Notes under the pieces: model-generated
Seen by the model: the letters and a program-made list of their open reading frames with translations, nothing else
The model's database searches: none
Told to the model about the DNA's origin: nothing
Part shown: one piece after another, positions 1 to 9,148 of the stretch
Position numbering within the stretch: the stretch's first letter is position 1
Layout of the letters: every line of letters begins with the position of its first letter
DNA from: Marivivens donghaensis
GTDB lineage: Bacteria > Pseudomonadota > Alphaproteobacteria > Rhodobacterales > Rhodobacteraceae
Length of the DNA stretch: 64,000 nucleotides
NCBI RefSeq assembly: GCF_030410045.1
Contig: NZ_JAUFRA010000004.1
Span: 310,001-374,000, forward strand
Direction of reading: 5' to 3'
Program-made: the position numbers and the translations under genes

Positions 1-516
1 CTGCATAAACGCATAGGCCGTGGTGGGGCCTACGAATTTCCAGCCGAGCTTTTTCATCGCTTTCGACATCGCCTCTGCGGCGGGTGAGGTGCCGCGCTGC
101 ACCGTGCCAGAGCCGAGGTCGTTGGGATCGGCAAACGACCATAGGAACGTGGCGAGCGATCCGTGGGTGGCAATCGCCTCTAGCGCACGATTGGCGTTGT
201 TGATTGTAGCTGTGATCTTACCGCGATGGCGCACGATGCCTGTGTCATTCAACAAACGCTCAATATCCGCCTCGTCAAATTGCGCGATAGTGGCAATGTC
301 GAAATTGGCAAAGCCACGGCGGAACCCATCGCGTTTTTCCAAAATCGTTCGCCAGCTCAGTCCTGACTGAAACGATTCGAGTGTGATCTTTTCAAAGAGG
401 GTGCGGTCGTCGGCGGTCGGAACGCCCCAATCGTCATCGTGATAGGCGATGTATTGCTCTGTCGCAGTGCACCACCAGCAGCGGTTCAAACCGTCCGAAG
501 TCTGTTCAATTTTCAT
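1..516 (-). CDS. tag: DNA-3-methyladenine glycosylase I (3' end cut by window edge)
   Basis: Base-excision repair glycosylase that removes 3-methyladenine from alkylated DNA. The reading frame starts at the ATG at 516 (MKIEQTSDGLNRCWWC) and runs off the window at base 1, so the last residues are missing. Family features visible: the N-terminal RCWWC segment with zinc-binding cysteines, YHDDDWGVP, TLFEKITLESFQSGLSW, and near the cut the Tag C-terminal signature KLGWKFVGPTTAYAFMQ. About 172 residues are present, against roughly 185-200 for the family. It faces the preceding minus-strand gene across a good terminator. Identification is from direct translation and is firm. Confidence 0.93.
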   Translation of the reverse strand, partial: MKIEQTSDGLNRCWWCTATEQYIAYHDDDWGVPTADDRTLFEKITLESFQSGLSWRTILEKRDGFRRGFANFDIATIAQFDEADIERLLNDTGIVRHRGKITATINNANRALEAIATHGSLATFLWSFADPNDLGSGTVQRGTSPAAEAMSKAMKKLGWKFVGPTTAYAFMQ

Positions 517-531
517 AATAAACCAAATAAA

Positions 532-557
532 AAACCCGACCGTTTCGGGTCGGGTTT
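532..557 (-). terminator. Rho-independent terminator of the DUF4167 gene
   Basis: An inverted repeat AAACCCGACC / GGGTCGGGTTT begins 5 bases after the TAA of the DUF4167 gene. On the minus strand it is followed by a T-rich stretch. It separates this gene from tag. Confidence 0.8.
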
Positions 558-561
558 CAGT

Positions 562-1191
562 TTACTCTGCCGCGGCGGGGCTGTCATCGCTTGGCGTGTC
601 AGCTTTTGCCTTGGGTTTGCGCGGCGCACGCGGTTTGCGAGGCGCTTTTTTCGGCTCTTCCGCCTCTGGCGCTTTGCTTTCAGGTGTCTCAACCAGACCG
701 TTGTCGTCTTCGTCCTCGGACTGAGTTTCGATCACATCCTCGCGGCGCGGACGGCGAGCCTCGCGGTGCGGGCGGTCTTCGCGCTGCGGACGTTCAGGAC
801 GATCCTCAGACACGTCAGGTTGTTCGCCTGCGCCAGCTGCTTGCTCTTCCTGAGCCTTCAGGCGATCCGCGCGTTCGCGGTCACGTTCTGCCTGACGCTG
901 ACGGTTTTGTTCTTCTTGCTCTTCGCGGGCCTTATCGACCTCACGCTGAGCTTCAGCCAAAATCCGAAGGTAGTGTTCGGCGTGCTGGGCAAAGTTCTCT
1001 GCCGCGACGCGGTCGCCGGACAACTGCGCATCGCGGTGCAGCTGGTTGTATTTCTCGATGATTTGTTGCGGTGTCCCGCGCACTTTTCCATCAGGACCCG
1101 AGCTATCAAACACTCGGTTAATGATGTTACCGCCAGACGGACGGTTGTTGTTGCGGTTCTTACCGCGGGACCGTGATTTCGAAGATCTCAT
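562..1191 (-). CDS. DUF4167 domain protein
   Basis: Conserved alphaproteobacterial protein of unknown function, 209 residues. The N-terminal ~78 residues (MRSSKSRSRGKNRNNN..., NRVFDSSGPDGKVRGTP, IIEKYNQLHRDA, HAEHYLRIL) are the DUF4167 domain. It is very basic and Asn/Arg-rich at the start, which suggests nucleic acid contact (inference). The rest is a low-complexity charged region: Gln/Arg/Glu-rich coiled-coil-like residues ~80-125, then a Lys/Ala/Pro-rich tail. A start 16 codons upstream is possible, but the ATG at 1191 gives the usual family N-terminus. In many genomes of this group it lies near prmC and prfA, as here. Confidence 0.85.
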   Translation of the reverse strand: MRSSKSRSRGKNRNNNRPSGGNIINRVFDSSGPDGKVRGTPQQIIEKYNQLHRDAQLSGDRVAAENFAQHAEHYLRILAEAQREVDKAREEQEEQNRQRQAERDRERADRLKAQEEQAAGAGEQPDVSEDRPERPQREDRPHREARRPRREDVIETQSEDEDDNGLVETPESKAPEAEEPKKAPRKPRAPRKPKAKADTPSDDSPAAAE

Positions 1192-1400
1192 GAACGTGCT
1201 TTCGGGCAGCGGAAAATGCGTTGCGTTTGGCTTTCCCATCTACGGGACAAAATGCCAAAGATGTTCAGGCGAATATCAGAGAGAGGCCGAAGCCTTCTGT
1301 CTTCTGATGTCCTGTGACTACCCTTCAAACTGGATACGTTACAAGTCTAAAATGCAATGAATCCGACGAAAGGCGTGCTTTTCTGCACAGAACGGGTGGA

Positions 1401-2243
1401 TTAACCGCGATATTCGCCCGAAACGACCCGATCCCGTCCATCAAGGTCCTGAATCACCCGAACCTTTTCAAACCCGTTGTCCGCAAACATTTGCGCGACG
1501 GCGCCGGCTTGAGTGGGGCCGATTTCGACGATTAGGCGACCGCCAACGCGCAATAGACCCGCCGCCTGTTGGCTGATCTCGCGGTAGGCGGATAGCCCAT
1601 CACCGCCGTCCGTCAGCGCCATATGTGGTTCGTGATCGTGGACTTCGGGCGATAGACCGTCCATTTCGTCCAGCCCGATATAGGGCGGGTTCGACACAAC
1701 CAGATCGACCTGACCTTCGATGCCATCCGCCCAAGAGGTGCGCAGGATAGCGGCCCGTTCACCAAGGTCGAGCGCGTGCATGTTATCCTCTGCCACGCGG
1801 CAGGCGTCCTCTGACAGATCGGTGCCTACGCCCCGCGCTTCGGGCATTTCAGCGAGAAGCGTCAGGAGGATACAGCCCGATCCCGTGCCAAGGTCGATGA
1901 CGCTGGCAAAGGCATCTTGGAGCGCGACTTCTATCAGGATTTCGGTTTCAGGCCGCGGGTCGAGAACGTTCCGCGTGACCTTGAACCGACGCCCGTAAAA
2001 TTCACGATAGCCCAACAAATGCGATACAGGTTCCCGACCGGCCCGCCGTTGCAAGAGAGCAGCAAAGCGTGCTTCTGCCTCTTGGGTGACAGGTTCGGGC
2101 AGGATCAACGTCAGTCGACCAGCCTCAATCCCAACCGCATGAGCCAGCAGGCGCCGCGCATCGCGGGGCGCATCAGGCACACCAGCATCGGTCAATTGTC
2201 GCACGCCCTTGGCCAAAAGAACCGATCCCGTGGGTTGGTTCAT
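1401..2243 (-). CDS. prmC: Peptide chain release factor N5-glutamine methyltransferase
   Basis: PrmC (HemK) methylates the glutamine of the GGQ motif in release factors RF1 and RF2. The 280-residue protein has the helical N-terminal substrate domain (about 1-85), the SAM-binding motif DLGTGSG (117-123) and the catalytic NPPY (185-188), which positions the glutamine amide. Its ATG overlaps the TGA of prfA (ATGA at 2240-2243). This is the standard prfA-prmC operon and implies translational coupling of enzyme and substrate. Confidence 0.97.
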   Translation of the reverse strand: MNQPTGSVLLAKGVRQLTDAGVPDAPRDARRLLAHAVGIEAGRLTLILPEPVTQEAEARFAALLQRRAGREPVSHLLGYREFYGRRFKVTRNVLDPRPETEILIEVALQDAFASVIDLGTGSGCILLTLLAEMPEARGVGTDLSEDACRVAEDNMHALDLGERAAILRTSWADGIEGQVDLVVSNPPYIGLDEMDGLSPEVHDHEPHMALTDGGDGLSAYREISQQAAGLLRVGGRLIVEIGPTQAGAVAQMFADNGFEKVRVIQDLDGRDRVVSGEYRG

Positions 2244-3295
2244 CCTTCCATCTCCGCGAGGAGGGTGGCTTGGGCATCGGCGATCAGTGCATCAATCGTT
2301 TCATCCAGATCGCCCTGCATGATTTTATCGAGCGAATAGAGCGTCAGGTTGATGCGGTGATCCGTCATTCGTCCCTGTGGGAAGTTATAGGTGCGAATAC
2401 GTTCCGAACGATCCCCAGACCCCACCTGCGATTTGCGGCTGGCAGAGCGTTCATCGTGAAGCTTTTGACGCTCCATATCAAAGAGGCGAGTTTTCAGAAC
2501 CTGCATCGCGATCTCGCGGTTGCGGTGCTGTGATTTCTCGGAACTGGTAACAACGATGCCAGAAGGGATGTGGGTGATCCGAACGGCAGAGTCGGTGGTG
2601 TTCACGTGCTGACCACCTGCACCCGACGACCGCATCGTATCAATGCGAATGTCATTGGCGTTGATCTGGATGTCCACGTCTTCGGCTTCGGGAAGAACGG
2701 CGACGGTTGCGGCAGAGGTGTGGATACGTCCGCCGCTCTCTGTCTCGGGCACGCGTTGTACGCGGTGCACGCCGGATTCGTATTTCATGCGGGCAAAGAC
2801 GCCATCGCCGGCGATCCGCGCGATCACCTCTTTGATGCCGCCCAATTCGGTCTCTTGGTGTTCAAGGATTTCCAGCTTCCAGCCTTTGTCTTCGCAATAG
2901 CGCTGATACATCCGCAACAGATCACCCGCAAAAAGCGATGCCTCATCGCCACCCGTGCCTGGACGGATTTCGAGGATCGCAGGACGGGCATCCGCCGCAT
3001 CCTTGGGCAGCAGGGCAAGGCGCACGTCCTGTTCCGCCGTCTCTAGCTGTTCGCGCAGGGTGGGGAGCTCATCCTCGGCCAGTTCGCGCATATCGGGGTC
3101 TTTGAGCATCAGCTCTGCCTCGGCGATATCGGCAACGATTTGGCGGTAGCCCAAAACGGTTTTCACTACCGGCTCAAGCTCTGAATATTCTTTGGACAGG
3201 GCCGCGATCTGAGACGGCTCAACGCCGCCGTTCAGTTTGGCCTCTAGGAACTGAAAGCGAGAGATAATCTGGTCGAGTTTGTCACTGGGTATCAT
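2240..3295 (-). CDS. prfA: Peptide chain release factor 1
   Basis: RF1 recognises UAA and UAG and triggers hydrolysis of peptidyl-tRNA. With the ATG at 3295 (MIPSDKLDQIISRF) the protein has 351 residues, usual for the family; the longer frame would add 12 unconserved residues. The catalytic GGQ is at 227-229, within SSGAGGQHVNTTDSAV. The stop-codon recognition tripeptide of the PxT type is PET at 183-185 in RVPETESGGRIHT. It is first in a two-gene operon with prmC. Confidence 0.97.
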   Translation of the reverse strand: MIPSDKLDQIISRFQFLEAKLNGGVEPSQIAALSKEYSELEPVVKTVLGYRQIVADIAEAELMLKDPDMRELAEDELPTLREQLETAEQDVRLALLPKDAADARPAILEIRPGTGGDEASLFAGDLLRMYQRYCEDKGWKLEILEHQETELGGIKEVIARIAGDGVFARMKYESGVHRVQRVPETESGGRIHTSAATVAVLPEAEDVDIQINANDIRIDTMRSSGAGGQHVNTTDSAVRITHIPSGIVVTSSEKSQHRNREIAMQVLKTRLFDMERQKLHDERSASRKSQVGSGDRSERIRTYNFPQGRMTDHRINLTLYSLDKIMQGDLDETIDALIADAQATLLAEMEG

Positions 3296-3327
3296 GTGCT
3301 TTGCAATGGCCGACAGGCCGCGCGGCG

Positions 3328-3774
3328 TCAAGGCTGGTTGATGCCTGCTACCATGAGCCAGCCGTCAATCCGTTTCGCATTCACGCCCAGATCAGAACGC
3401 CCAAACCGCAACCGCCCGTGGATTTGGAGGTGCCATTCCGGCGTCTCTGTAGACCGTTTGATCACGCGCACTGTGGTATAATCGGGAAATCCCCAGAGCG
3501 CGGTGCGGGTCACAAAGGTGACCATCGCCTCATCGCGAGAGCCTGCGATTTGAACTGTGCGGGGCGTGTCAGTGATCGCGGCAAAGAGCGCGTCGATGCG
3601 GGATGGGTCGCTGAGGACCGTGGCGACCGTCAGCCCGCCCGCCTCTGGGTAGCGGCCCGCAGGTAGTTGCGGGGCCGCCATTCGATGCCAACGTTGTGCA
3701 TCCAATGGCGCGAGGCGCACATAAGCCGCAAAGCCCAAAACGAGGGCGATAATAACACCGACCAGCAGCTTCAT
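3328..3774 (-). CDS. DUF1499 family membrane-anchored protein
   Basis: 148 residues with one N-terminal membrane segment (MKLLVGVIIALVLGFAAYV), then a soluble domain with the DUF1499 pattern: ..GGLTVATVLSDPSRIDALFAAI, a central beta-rich part, and the end VNAKRIDGWL. Function is unknown; the family is usually periplasm-facing (inference from the anchor). Its ATG overlaps the TGA of the agmatinase gene (ATGA at 3771-3774), so the two are probably co-translated. prfA starts 32 bases beyond its stop. Confidence 0.82.
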   Translation of the reverse strand: MKLLVGVIIALVLGFAAYVRLAPLDAQRWHRMAAPQLPAGRYPEAGGLTVATVLSDPSRIDALFAAITDTPRTVQIAGSRDEAMVTFVTRTALWGFPDYTTVRVIKRSTETPEWHLQIHGRLRFGRSDLGVNAKRIDGWLMVAGINQP

Positions 3775-4733
3775 TTTCTTTTGTTCCAGAGGTTTAGGCA
3801 GCAAAGCTCCATTGCGACATGGGCACCCGCAATGGCGGTGATATTGCCGTGATCAAAGGGTGGAGAGACCTCAACCACATCGCCGCCAACCATGTTGATC
3901 CCCGCCAAATCCCGCAGGAGTGCCGCAGTTTGCCACGACGCAAGACCGCCCCAAACAGGCGTGCCCGTCCCCGGTGCAAAGGCAGGGTCCAGCGCGTCGA
4001 TGTCAAAGGTCACATAGGTCGGGTTGTCGCCAACGATGGATTTGGTCCGCTCAACGACCCACGGCAGGCCCATCTCGTGTACGGACCGCGCGTCGATGTA
4101 GTGCATCCCCAGATAGTCATCACAGACCGTCCGAATGCCGATTTGGACAGAGCGGCTCGGGTCCACGTAGCCGAGCTTAACCGCCTTATACATGAAGGTG
4201 CCATGATCAATGCGGTCGAAATCATCATCCGCCCAAAGGTCAGAGTGGGCGTCGAACTGGATCACCGACATCGGGCCGTATTTTTTGGCATAGGCCTTCA
4301 GGATTGGGAGGGTGATCGAATGATCGCCGCCCAAGGTCACGCTTGCTGCATTTGCGTTGAGGATCGTGCGAATGTGGTCGGTCAGGAGCGCGGGGAAGCT
4401 CGGCGTATGGGCGTAGTCAAAGGCCAAATCGCCATAGTCGATGATCGAAAACTCCCCCAGCGGGTCAAAACCCCAGCCGATTGGCGGGTCATAGGGCTGC
4501 AGGGTGGAGGCTTCGCGGATCGCACGAGGGCCAAAGCGCGTGCCGGTGCGGTGCGTCACTGCTTGATCAAACGGAACCCCTGTCACGGCGATATCGACAC
4601 CCGTGAGGTCCTTGGAATATTGACGGCGCAGGAACGACAGCGCACCACCAAAAGCGTTTTCAAAGGCCAAACCGCGACGATCCTCGCGCGTAAAAGCGAG
4701 GTCGATTTGTTTCTTTGCATCCTCAAGTGCCAT
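3771..4733 (-). CDS. speB: Agmatinase / ureohydrolase family
   Basis: Binuclear manganese hydrolase that releases urea, most likely from agmatine to give putrescine. The metal ligands are all visible: His138 in GGDHS, DAHSD at 161-165 and DID at 244-246 (VTFDIDALDPAFAPGTGTP). At 320 residues the length fits SpeB. Substrate is inferred from overall similarity; guanidinobutyrase and guanidinopropionase share these motifs and cannot be excluded. It leads a two-gene unit with the DUF1499 gene. The urea produced could feed the same nitrogen economy as the urea transporter at 21-27 kb, but there is no direct linkage. Confidence 0.87.
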   Translation of the reverse strand: MALEDAKKQIDLAFTREDRRGLAFENAFGGALSFLRRQYSKDLTGVDIAVTGVPFDQAVTHRTGTRFGPRAIREASTLQPYDPPIGWGFDPLGEFSIIDYGDLAFDYAHTPSFPALLTDHIRTILNANAASVTLGGDHSITLPILKAYAKKYGPMSVIQFDAHSDLWADDDFDRIDHGTFMYKAVKLGYVDPSRSVQIGIRTVCDDYLGMHYIDARSVHEMGLPWVVERTKSIVGDNPTYVTFDIDALDPAFAPGTGTPVWGGLASWQTAALLRDLAGINMVGGDVVEVSPPFDHGNITAIAGAHVAMELCCLNLWNKRK

Positions 4734-4807
4734 GGGTCGTCCCTTTTGATCAAATTATGGCTACAGAGCCAGAGCGCAGAGTTTTGGTCAAGAGGGGAAA
4801 GGGGCGA

Positions 4808-4862
4808 GGGGGCTCTGCCCCCGCCGCGTTGCGGCCCCCCGGGATATTTTCAGGCACAAAGG
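4808..4862 (-). repeat. Stop-adjacent palindromic repeat element, copy 1
   Basis: Read on the minus strand from 4 bases after the pdxA stop: CCTTTGTGCC, a short spacer, AAAATATCCCGGGGGG, then a variable block and the palindrome GGGGGCAGAGCCCCC. It is one of four copies in the window (others at 15193, 17717 and 27371), always in the same orientation relative to the gene that ends beside it. This copy carries an extra small inverted block (GCCGCGTTGCGGC) between the conserved parts. Confidence 0.8.
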
Positions 4863-4866
4863 CAGA

Positions 4867-5829
4867 TCAGCAGCGCGATTTCGCCATTTTGTCTGCCATC
4901 CGCAGGGCCGCGATCATCGACGACGGGTTGGCGATCCCTTTGCCCGCGATATCAAAGGCGGTGCCGTGATCGGGCGAGGTGCGGATAAAAGGCAGGCCCA
5001 AGGTCACGTTCACGCCATTGTCTAAATCGATGGTCTTGATCGGGATGAGGGCCTGATCATGATAGGCGCAGATCGCCGCGTCATAGGTGGCGCGGGCGCG
5101 GGCGTGGAACATGGTGTCAGGGGGCATCGGGCCGCGCAGGTCGATCCCTTCTGCACGGAGCGCCGCAATGGTGTCGTTCATCCAATCAAGCTCTTCGGTT
5201 CCCATCTTGCCGCCTTCGCCCGCATGGGGGTTCAGGCCAGCGACGACGAGGCGCGGGCGATCAATGCCGAAGTCGCGCCGCAGGGCCGCGTGGGTGATGA
5301 GGACGGTATCGGTCAGAAGGCGAGCGGTGAAGGCTTTGGGCACGTCAGCGAGCGCGATATGAATCGTTGTCGGCACCACGCGCAACTGGTCACAGGCGAG
5401 CATCATCACAACCTGATCGACCTTGCCCAGAGCGGCAAGGAATTCGGTATGGCCCGGGTAGGCAAAGCCTGCACCGTCCGCGAGCGCCTTTTTGTGGATG
5501 GGAGCGGTGGTCATGGCAGAACATTGGCCAGAGGTGACCAGATCAACGGCCGTTTCAATGGCAGAAATCACACCAGCGGCATGGGTGGGATTGGCAATGC
5601 CAGGGGTAAGCGCGGGGCCGAAATCGCGAGCCAGAACGGGCAGGGCGGTTTGGCTGATAGATGCGGCTTCGCTTGCGTCAGAGATTACCTGATGCGGGGT
5701 TCCAGCGGGCAGGTGGTTCGGATCACCAACCCAGAGCATCGGCATGTCATTGCGAAGCTCTGCCCAAGCCTTGGCGGCGACCTCGGGACCGACGCCTGCG
5801 GGTTCGCCACAGCTGATCGCGATGGTCAT
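4867..5829 (-). CDS. pdxA: 4-hydroxythreonine-4-phosphate dehydrogenase
   Basis: PdxA oxidises 4-phosphohydroxy-L-threonine in the DXP-dependent route to pyridoxal phosphate. The 320-residue protein starts MTIAISCGEPAGVGPEVAAK, the typical N-terminal signature. It contains the metal/substrate histidine regions (MTTAPIHKKAL, FAYPGHTEFLA, CAYHDQALIPIK) and the end motif RTSPDHGTAFDIAGKG. Its ATG overlaps the surA stop (ATGA at 5826-5829). rsmA, which commonly follows pdxA, is absent; the repeat element and speB follow instead. Confidence 0.96.
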   Translation of the reverse strand: MTIAISCGEPAGVGPEVAAKAWAELRNDMPMLWVGDPNHLPAGTPHQVISDASEAASISQTALPVLARDFGPALTPGIANPTHAAGVISAIETAVDLVTSGQCSAMTTAPIHKKALADGAGFAYPGHTEFLAALGKVDQVVMMLACDQLRVVPTTIHIALADVPKAFTARLLTDTVLITHAALRRDFGIDRPRLVVAGLNPHAGEGGKMGTEELDWMNDTIAALRAEGIDLRGPMPPDTMFHARARATYDAAICAYHDQALIPIKTIDLDNGVNVTLGLPFIRTSPDHGTAFDIAGKGIANPSSMIAALRMADKMAKSRC

Positions 5830-7037
5830 TGGTTGCTGATCACGGCTGTATCGCGCAACTGTGCCAAGAGAGCATCCGCGTAGCCAGCGAGTTTTTCACT
5901 GCGCAGGCGGCTTTCGACTTGGTCGCGATCAACGGTTTCGGCCACCTGAGGAATGCGATTGCACATCATCACGTAAAGTAGGGTCTGGCCATCGTTGCGG
6001 GTCAGGATGGCGGAGCTTTCGCCAGCGTCGAGCTTTGCAAGTTCCAAGGCGATATCGGTATCGATTTCGGATGGCGTTGCGGTCGTGCGGGTCAGACGAT
6101 CCTCGGGGAGGTCGCGGGCAATGCCATAGAGGTCATCGCAGCTGTCTGTCTCTGCATCGATGCGGGCCGCTTCGGCCTTGGCGGTCTCGGTCAGGCCACC
6201 GGGGATGGTGAATACCTCATAGTCAAACTGCGATGTAGCGACCGTTGCGTTCGGCACCTCACGCAGGTCGCGCAACTGCAACAGCGCCACAGCGTTTTCG
6301 AGTTGCAGCGGAGGGGTCACTTGCCCCGGTTCAAGGTTGGTCAAAAGCCCGTGCAAACCCGCGGGCAGTTCGGTCAAGCTCTGCCACGGAAGGCGACCGC
6401 CGTCATCGCGGGACTGGGTCGCCGAATATTGGCGGGCCGCTGCGGAAAATTCCGTGACTGAGGTCATCTGGCTGATGTCTTCGGCGAGTTTTGCGACCTC
6501 TTCCGCCTTTTCAGGCGGAGCGGGGATAATGATTTCAGAGATCAGAACTTGGAGAGACGCAGGGTTCGTACTGGTGCTCGCCAGAGCCGCGTCAATCTCT
6601 GCCTCGGTGACCGAAACCTGGCGGTTAAACTTTGACCGGATCAGTTCGCGCCACAGAGTGTTCACAGCAACAAAATCGCGCACGGTTTGTTCTGCGACGC
6701 CTGCTGCAGTGATGTTGTCGAGGAATTCCTCATAAGTACGACCGCCGCGGGTTGCGAATTCGGTCATCGCGTTTTTCAGGCCGTCGTCCGAAAGGTTCAG
6801 ACCTTCGCGCTGCATATATGACATGCGCAGACGTTCATCGATCAACTGTTCGCGGGCGAGATCTTCGAGGTTACCTGCCGTGCGGAAGAGAACGAGGAGT
6901 TTCACGCGCTGGTCAATTTCATAGCGTGTGATCGCGCTGTCATTGACGCTGATCGCAGGAGAAAACAAACCTTGAGCCGATGCAGAGATTGGCGCCAAAA
7001 GAGCGGCGGCGCAGATCAGGTTTTTCAGCAAACGCAT
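5826..7037 (-). CDS. surA: SurA-type periplasmic peptidyl-prolyl isomerase/chaperone
   Basis: Periplasmic chaperone for outer-membrane protein assembly. From the ATG at 7037 the protein has 403 residues and a signal peptide (MRLLKNLICAAALLAPISASAQG). A SurA N-terminal domain follows (VNDSAITRYEIDQR..., LIDERLRMSYMQREGL), then one parvulin-like PPIase region (QYSATQSRDDGGRLPWQSLTE), and a C-terminal segment like other alphaproteobacterial SurA. A TTG at 7052 overlaps the lptD TGA and is an alternative start that would add five residues before the signal peptide. It lies between its main client gene lptD and pdxA. Confidence 0.9.
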   Translation of the reverse strand: MRLLKNLICAAALLAPISASAQGLFSPAISVNDSAITRYEIDQRVKLLVLFRTAGNLEDLAREQLIDERLRMSYMQREGLNLSDDGLKNAMTEFATRGGRTYEEFLDNITAAGVAEQTVRDFVAVNTLWRELIRSKFNRQVSVTEAEIDAALASTSTNPASLQVLISEIIIPAPPEKAEEVAKLAEDISQMTSVTEFSAAARQYSATQSRDDGGRLPWQSLTELPAGLHGLLTNLEPGQVTPPLQLENAVALLQLRDLREVPNATVATSQFDYEVFTIPGGLTETAKAEAARIDAETDSCDDLYGIARDLPEDRLTRTTATPSEIDTDIALELAKLDAGESSAILTRNDGQTLLYVMMCNRIPQVAETVDRDQVESRLRSEKLAGYADALLAQLRDTAVISNQ

Positions 7038-7048
7038 AGGTGCCTCAT

Positions 7049-9148
7049 TCAATTCGTGCAGACCCGACGGGGAGCGACACCCGATGTCGAGGTGCCAAAG
7101 CCTGCGATCCCCACGGTCAATCCGTAGTCTGTTGTTGGTTCAAGAGTAGAGGAAACAGTATAGCTGCGCGAGGCCGAAAACTCGACTTTCACGCATTCGT
7201 TCTGCCATCCCAAGAGAATTTCCGCGTCAACAGGGCTATCTGCATCGATGTCGTAGCGCCCGTTGAACCCGATATTCCAGTTGTCATTGACGATGTAGCC
7301 CGCATCCAAGGCCCACTCAGACGTCACCTCAGTGCGGCTTTCGCCAAGGTCGGCGGGGAGCCACAGGTATTCAGCCGTGAGGTCGATCCGATTATTTGCC
7401 CATCCAACGCCCAACTCGGATTTGCCAGCACCCCAGTCTGCGTCGATCAGCGTGCGGCCATGAACGTGAAGCCCATTTGCGAGGGACAATTGCCCCCCGA
7501 GAAGGAAGTCGGATCCCAAGCCAGACAGCCCCGACGATGCCGAGAAATCGGCGGGTTCGTCACGCACAACCTGTCCCATCAAAAGCCGTGCGTTCCATCC
7601 CTGCGGCGCAATGTGAAGCCATGATATGCCATAGGCAGCTTGCGCGCCTGTTTCTACGCGGTCGTCACCAGGGAAACGCGATAGGCTAAACAGGTTCGCT
7701 TCGTCGAAATCGGCGGTGCCGCTGTCTTCGTTCGGGACGGTATCGCCAATGATATCGGACCACCCCAGCATCAATAATGGCTCTAGCAAGTTCACAGAAC
7801 CATCGCGCTCGGTGCGGGCCATTGGGTAACGCAGGGTGACCGAAGCCGAGGGGACCAATCGGAACGCCGTGTCATTTGTAGGATCGTTGTTGAACCCGTA
7901 GACATCTACCGCAATACCCACATCACTTTCGATCACGATGCCAGAGGGGCGCACCCAGTTTCGGTTCCAGTCCGCATATGCGCCGATCCGAAATACATCG
8001 CGATCTGCGCCTGTGTTGTCGTGACCGTATCGCAGTTGAAGGTCCGCATCGATGCCTGTGGTCAGGACGCCCGAGGCGTAGTTGAGCTGCTTTTCAGTGC
8101 TTACGCTGACGACAACGGGAATAATATCGGCGTCAGTCTCACCGTCTTTGACCGTGTGATAGATAGCCACTTCGCCCATCACAAAGGACTGCGGTTCGAT
8201 CCGCGCGACCGTTAGTGCGTTTTTCAGATAATCCGCAGAGGAATAGCCATATTGGGCGAGGTATTCGTCGTGACTTGTGACGATGCCATTGAAGCTCAGC
8301 GTGTAATCGCGCGGCAAAGCAAAGTCGCCCGCGTATCTGACGTAACCCCGTGTCGCTCCATCATCGATGGTATCGCGGCTCACGGCGGCGTTAATTTCGA
8401 TATCACCGTTTAAATAGGCCTGACGATACCGCGCTTCGAGGGTGCGGGTTTCCGCGCTCAAGAAAGGGGTCAGGGTTAGGTCGCGGTGATCACCGATCTT
8501 GATGAAATATGGTGTGCGGACACCAAGGCCTAACAGGTTGTTCGACTGGTAGCTCGGTGCCAGAAACCCGGTCGCACGATCAAGCGTAGGATCAGGGAGC
8601 CGCATCGTAGGCAGCCAAAACACAGGCACGCCTCGAACACGCAACACCGCATTGTCGAGGTATAGTTCCTTGGCATCTTGATCATGGACAATCCGAGACG
8701 CGCGAATGTCCCACAATGGTGGGCGCCCGTCGCAGACATTACACGATGTCGCGGCAACCTTGGTCAATTGGATGAGGCGACCGTCAACCCGATCGATACG
8801 GTTCGCAGCCAGTTGCAACTGTTCGTTCAGGACCATACGGGCGCTGAGCAAAAGACCGTTTTGCAACTTGGGGTCTAGGTCCGCGCTTTCGGCTGTGAGG
8901 ATTGTGCCATCGGCGGCCTTGATGAAAATGGGGCCGTTAATGATCAGACGATCAGTTGCCTCATCATAGGTGATACGAGCCGCAGAGAGCGTTGTGCCGT
9001 CAAAGAATGCCTCAACATTGCCCGATGCAATCAGTCGATTGTCGGCGGTGATCGATACGCTGTCCGCCATAAGGGTTGCCGCGTCTTGGGCGGCAACTGC
9101 TCCTGCAAAGGGAAGGGCGGCGAGGATAAGCGGGGCGAGACGACGCAT
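7049..9148 (-). CDS. lptD: LPS-assembly protein LptD
   Basis: Outer-membrane beta-barrel that inserts LPS into the outer leaflet together with LptE. The chosen ATG at 9148 overlaps the lptG stop by one base (TAATG) and gives a signal peptide (MRRLAPLILAALPFAGAVAAQD); 699 residues. The N-terminal OstA-like periplasmic domain is about 25-170 (LMADSVSITADNRLIASGNVEAFF), followed by the barrel with many alternating strands. Cysteines sit near the N-terminal domain (TSCNVCDGRPPLW) and at the C-terminus (QNECVKVEF, RRVCTN), consistent with the inter-domain disulfides of the family. Confidence 0.94.
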   Translation of the reverse strand: MRRLAPLILAALPFAGAVAAQDAATLMADSVSITADNRLIASGNVEAFFDGTTLSAARITYDEATDRLIINGPIFIKAADGTILTAESADLDPKLQNGLLLSARMVLNEQLQLAANRIDRVDGRLIQLTKVAATSCNVCDGRPPLWDIRASRIVHDQDAKELYLDNAVLRVRGVPVFWLPTMRLPDPTLDRATGFLAPSYQSNNLLGLGVRTPYFIKIGDHRDLTLTPFLSAETRTLEARYRQAYLNGDIEINAAVSRDTIDDGATRGYVRYAGDFALPRDYTLSFNGIVTSHDEYLAQYGYSSADYLKNALTVARIEPQSFVMGEVAIYHTVKDGETDADIIPVVVSVSTEKQLNYASGVLTTGIDADLQLRYGHDNTGADRDVFRIGAYADWNRNWVRPSGIVIESDVGIAVDVYGFNNDPTNDTAFRLVPSASVTLRYPMARTERDGSVNLLEPLLMLGWSDIIGDTVPNEDSGTADFDEANLFSLSRFPGDDRVETGAQAAYGISWLHIAPQGWNARLLMGQVVRDEPADFSASSGLSGLGSDFLLGGQLSLANGLHVHGRTLIDADWGAGKSELGVGWANNRIDLTAEYLWLPADLGESRTEVTSEWALDAGYIVNDNWNIGFNGRYDIDADSPVDAEILLGWQNECVKVEFSASRSYTVSSTLEPTTDYGLTVGIAGFGTSTSGVAPRRVCTN

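Noticed and set aside
439..1176. Long plus-strand frame of 245 codons opposite the DUF4167 gene
   Set aside because: It is the antisense shadow of DUF4167; composition (Phe/Arg/Leu-rich, no domain) is that of a mirror frame, and it crosses a terminator.
3819..4988. 389-codon plus-strand frame across speB and the repeat element
   Set aside because: Antisense to speB, which has all metal ligands. The frame continues through a non-coding repeat, so it is not a gene.
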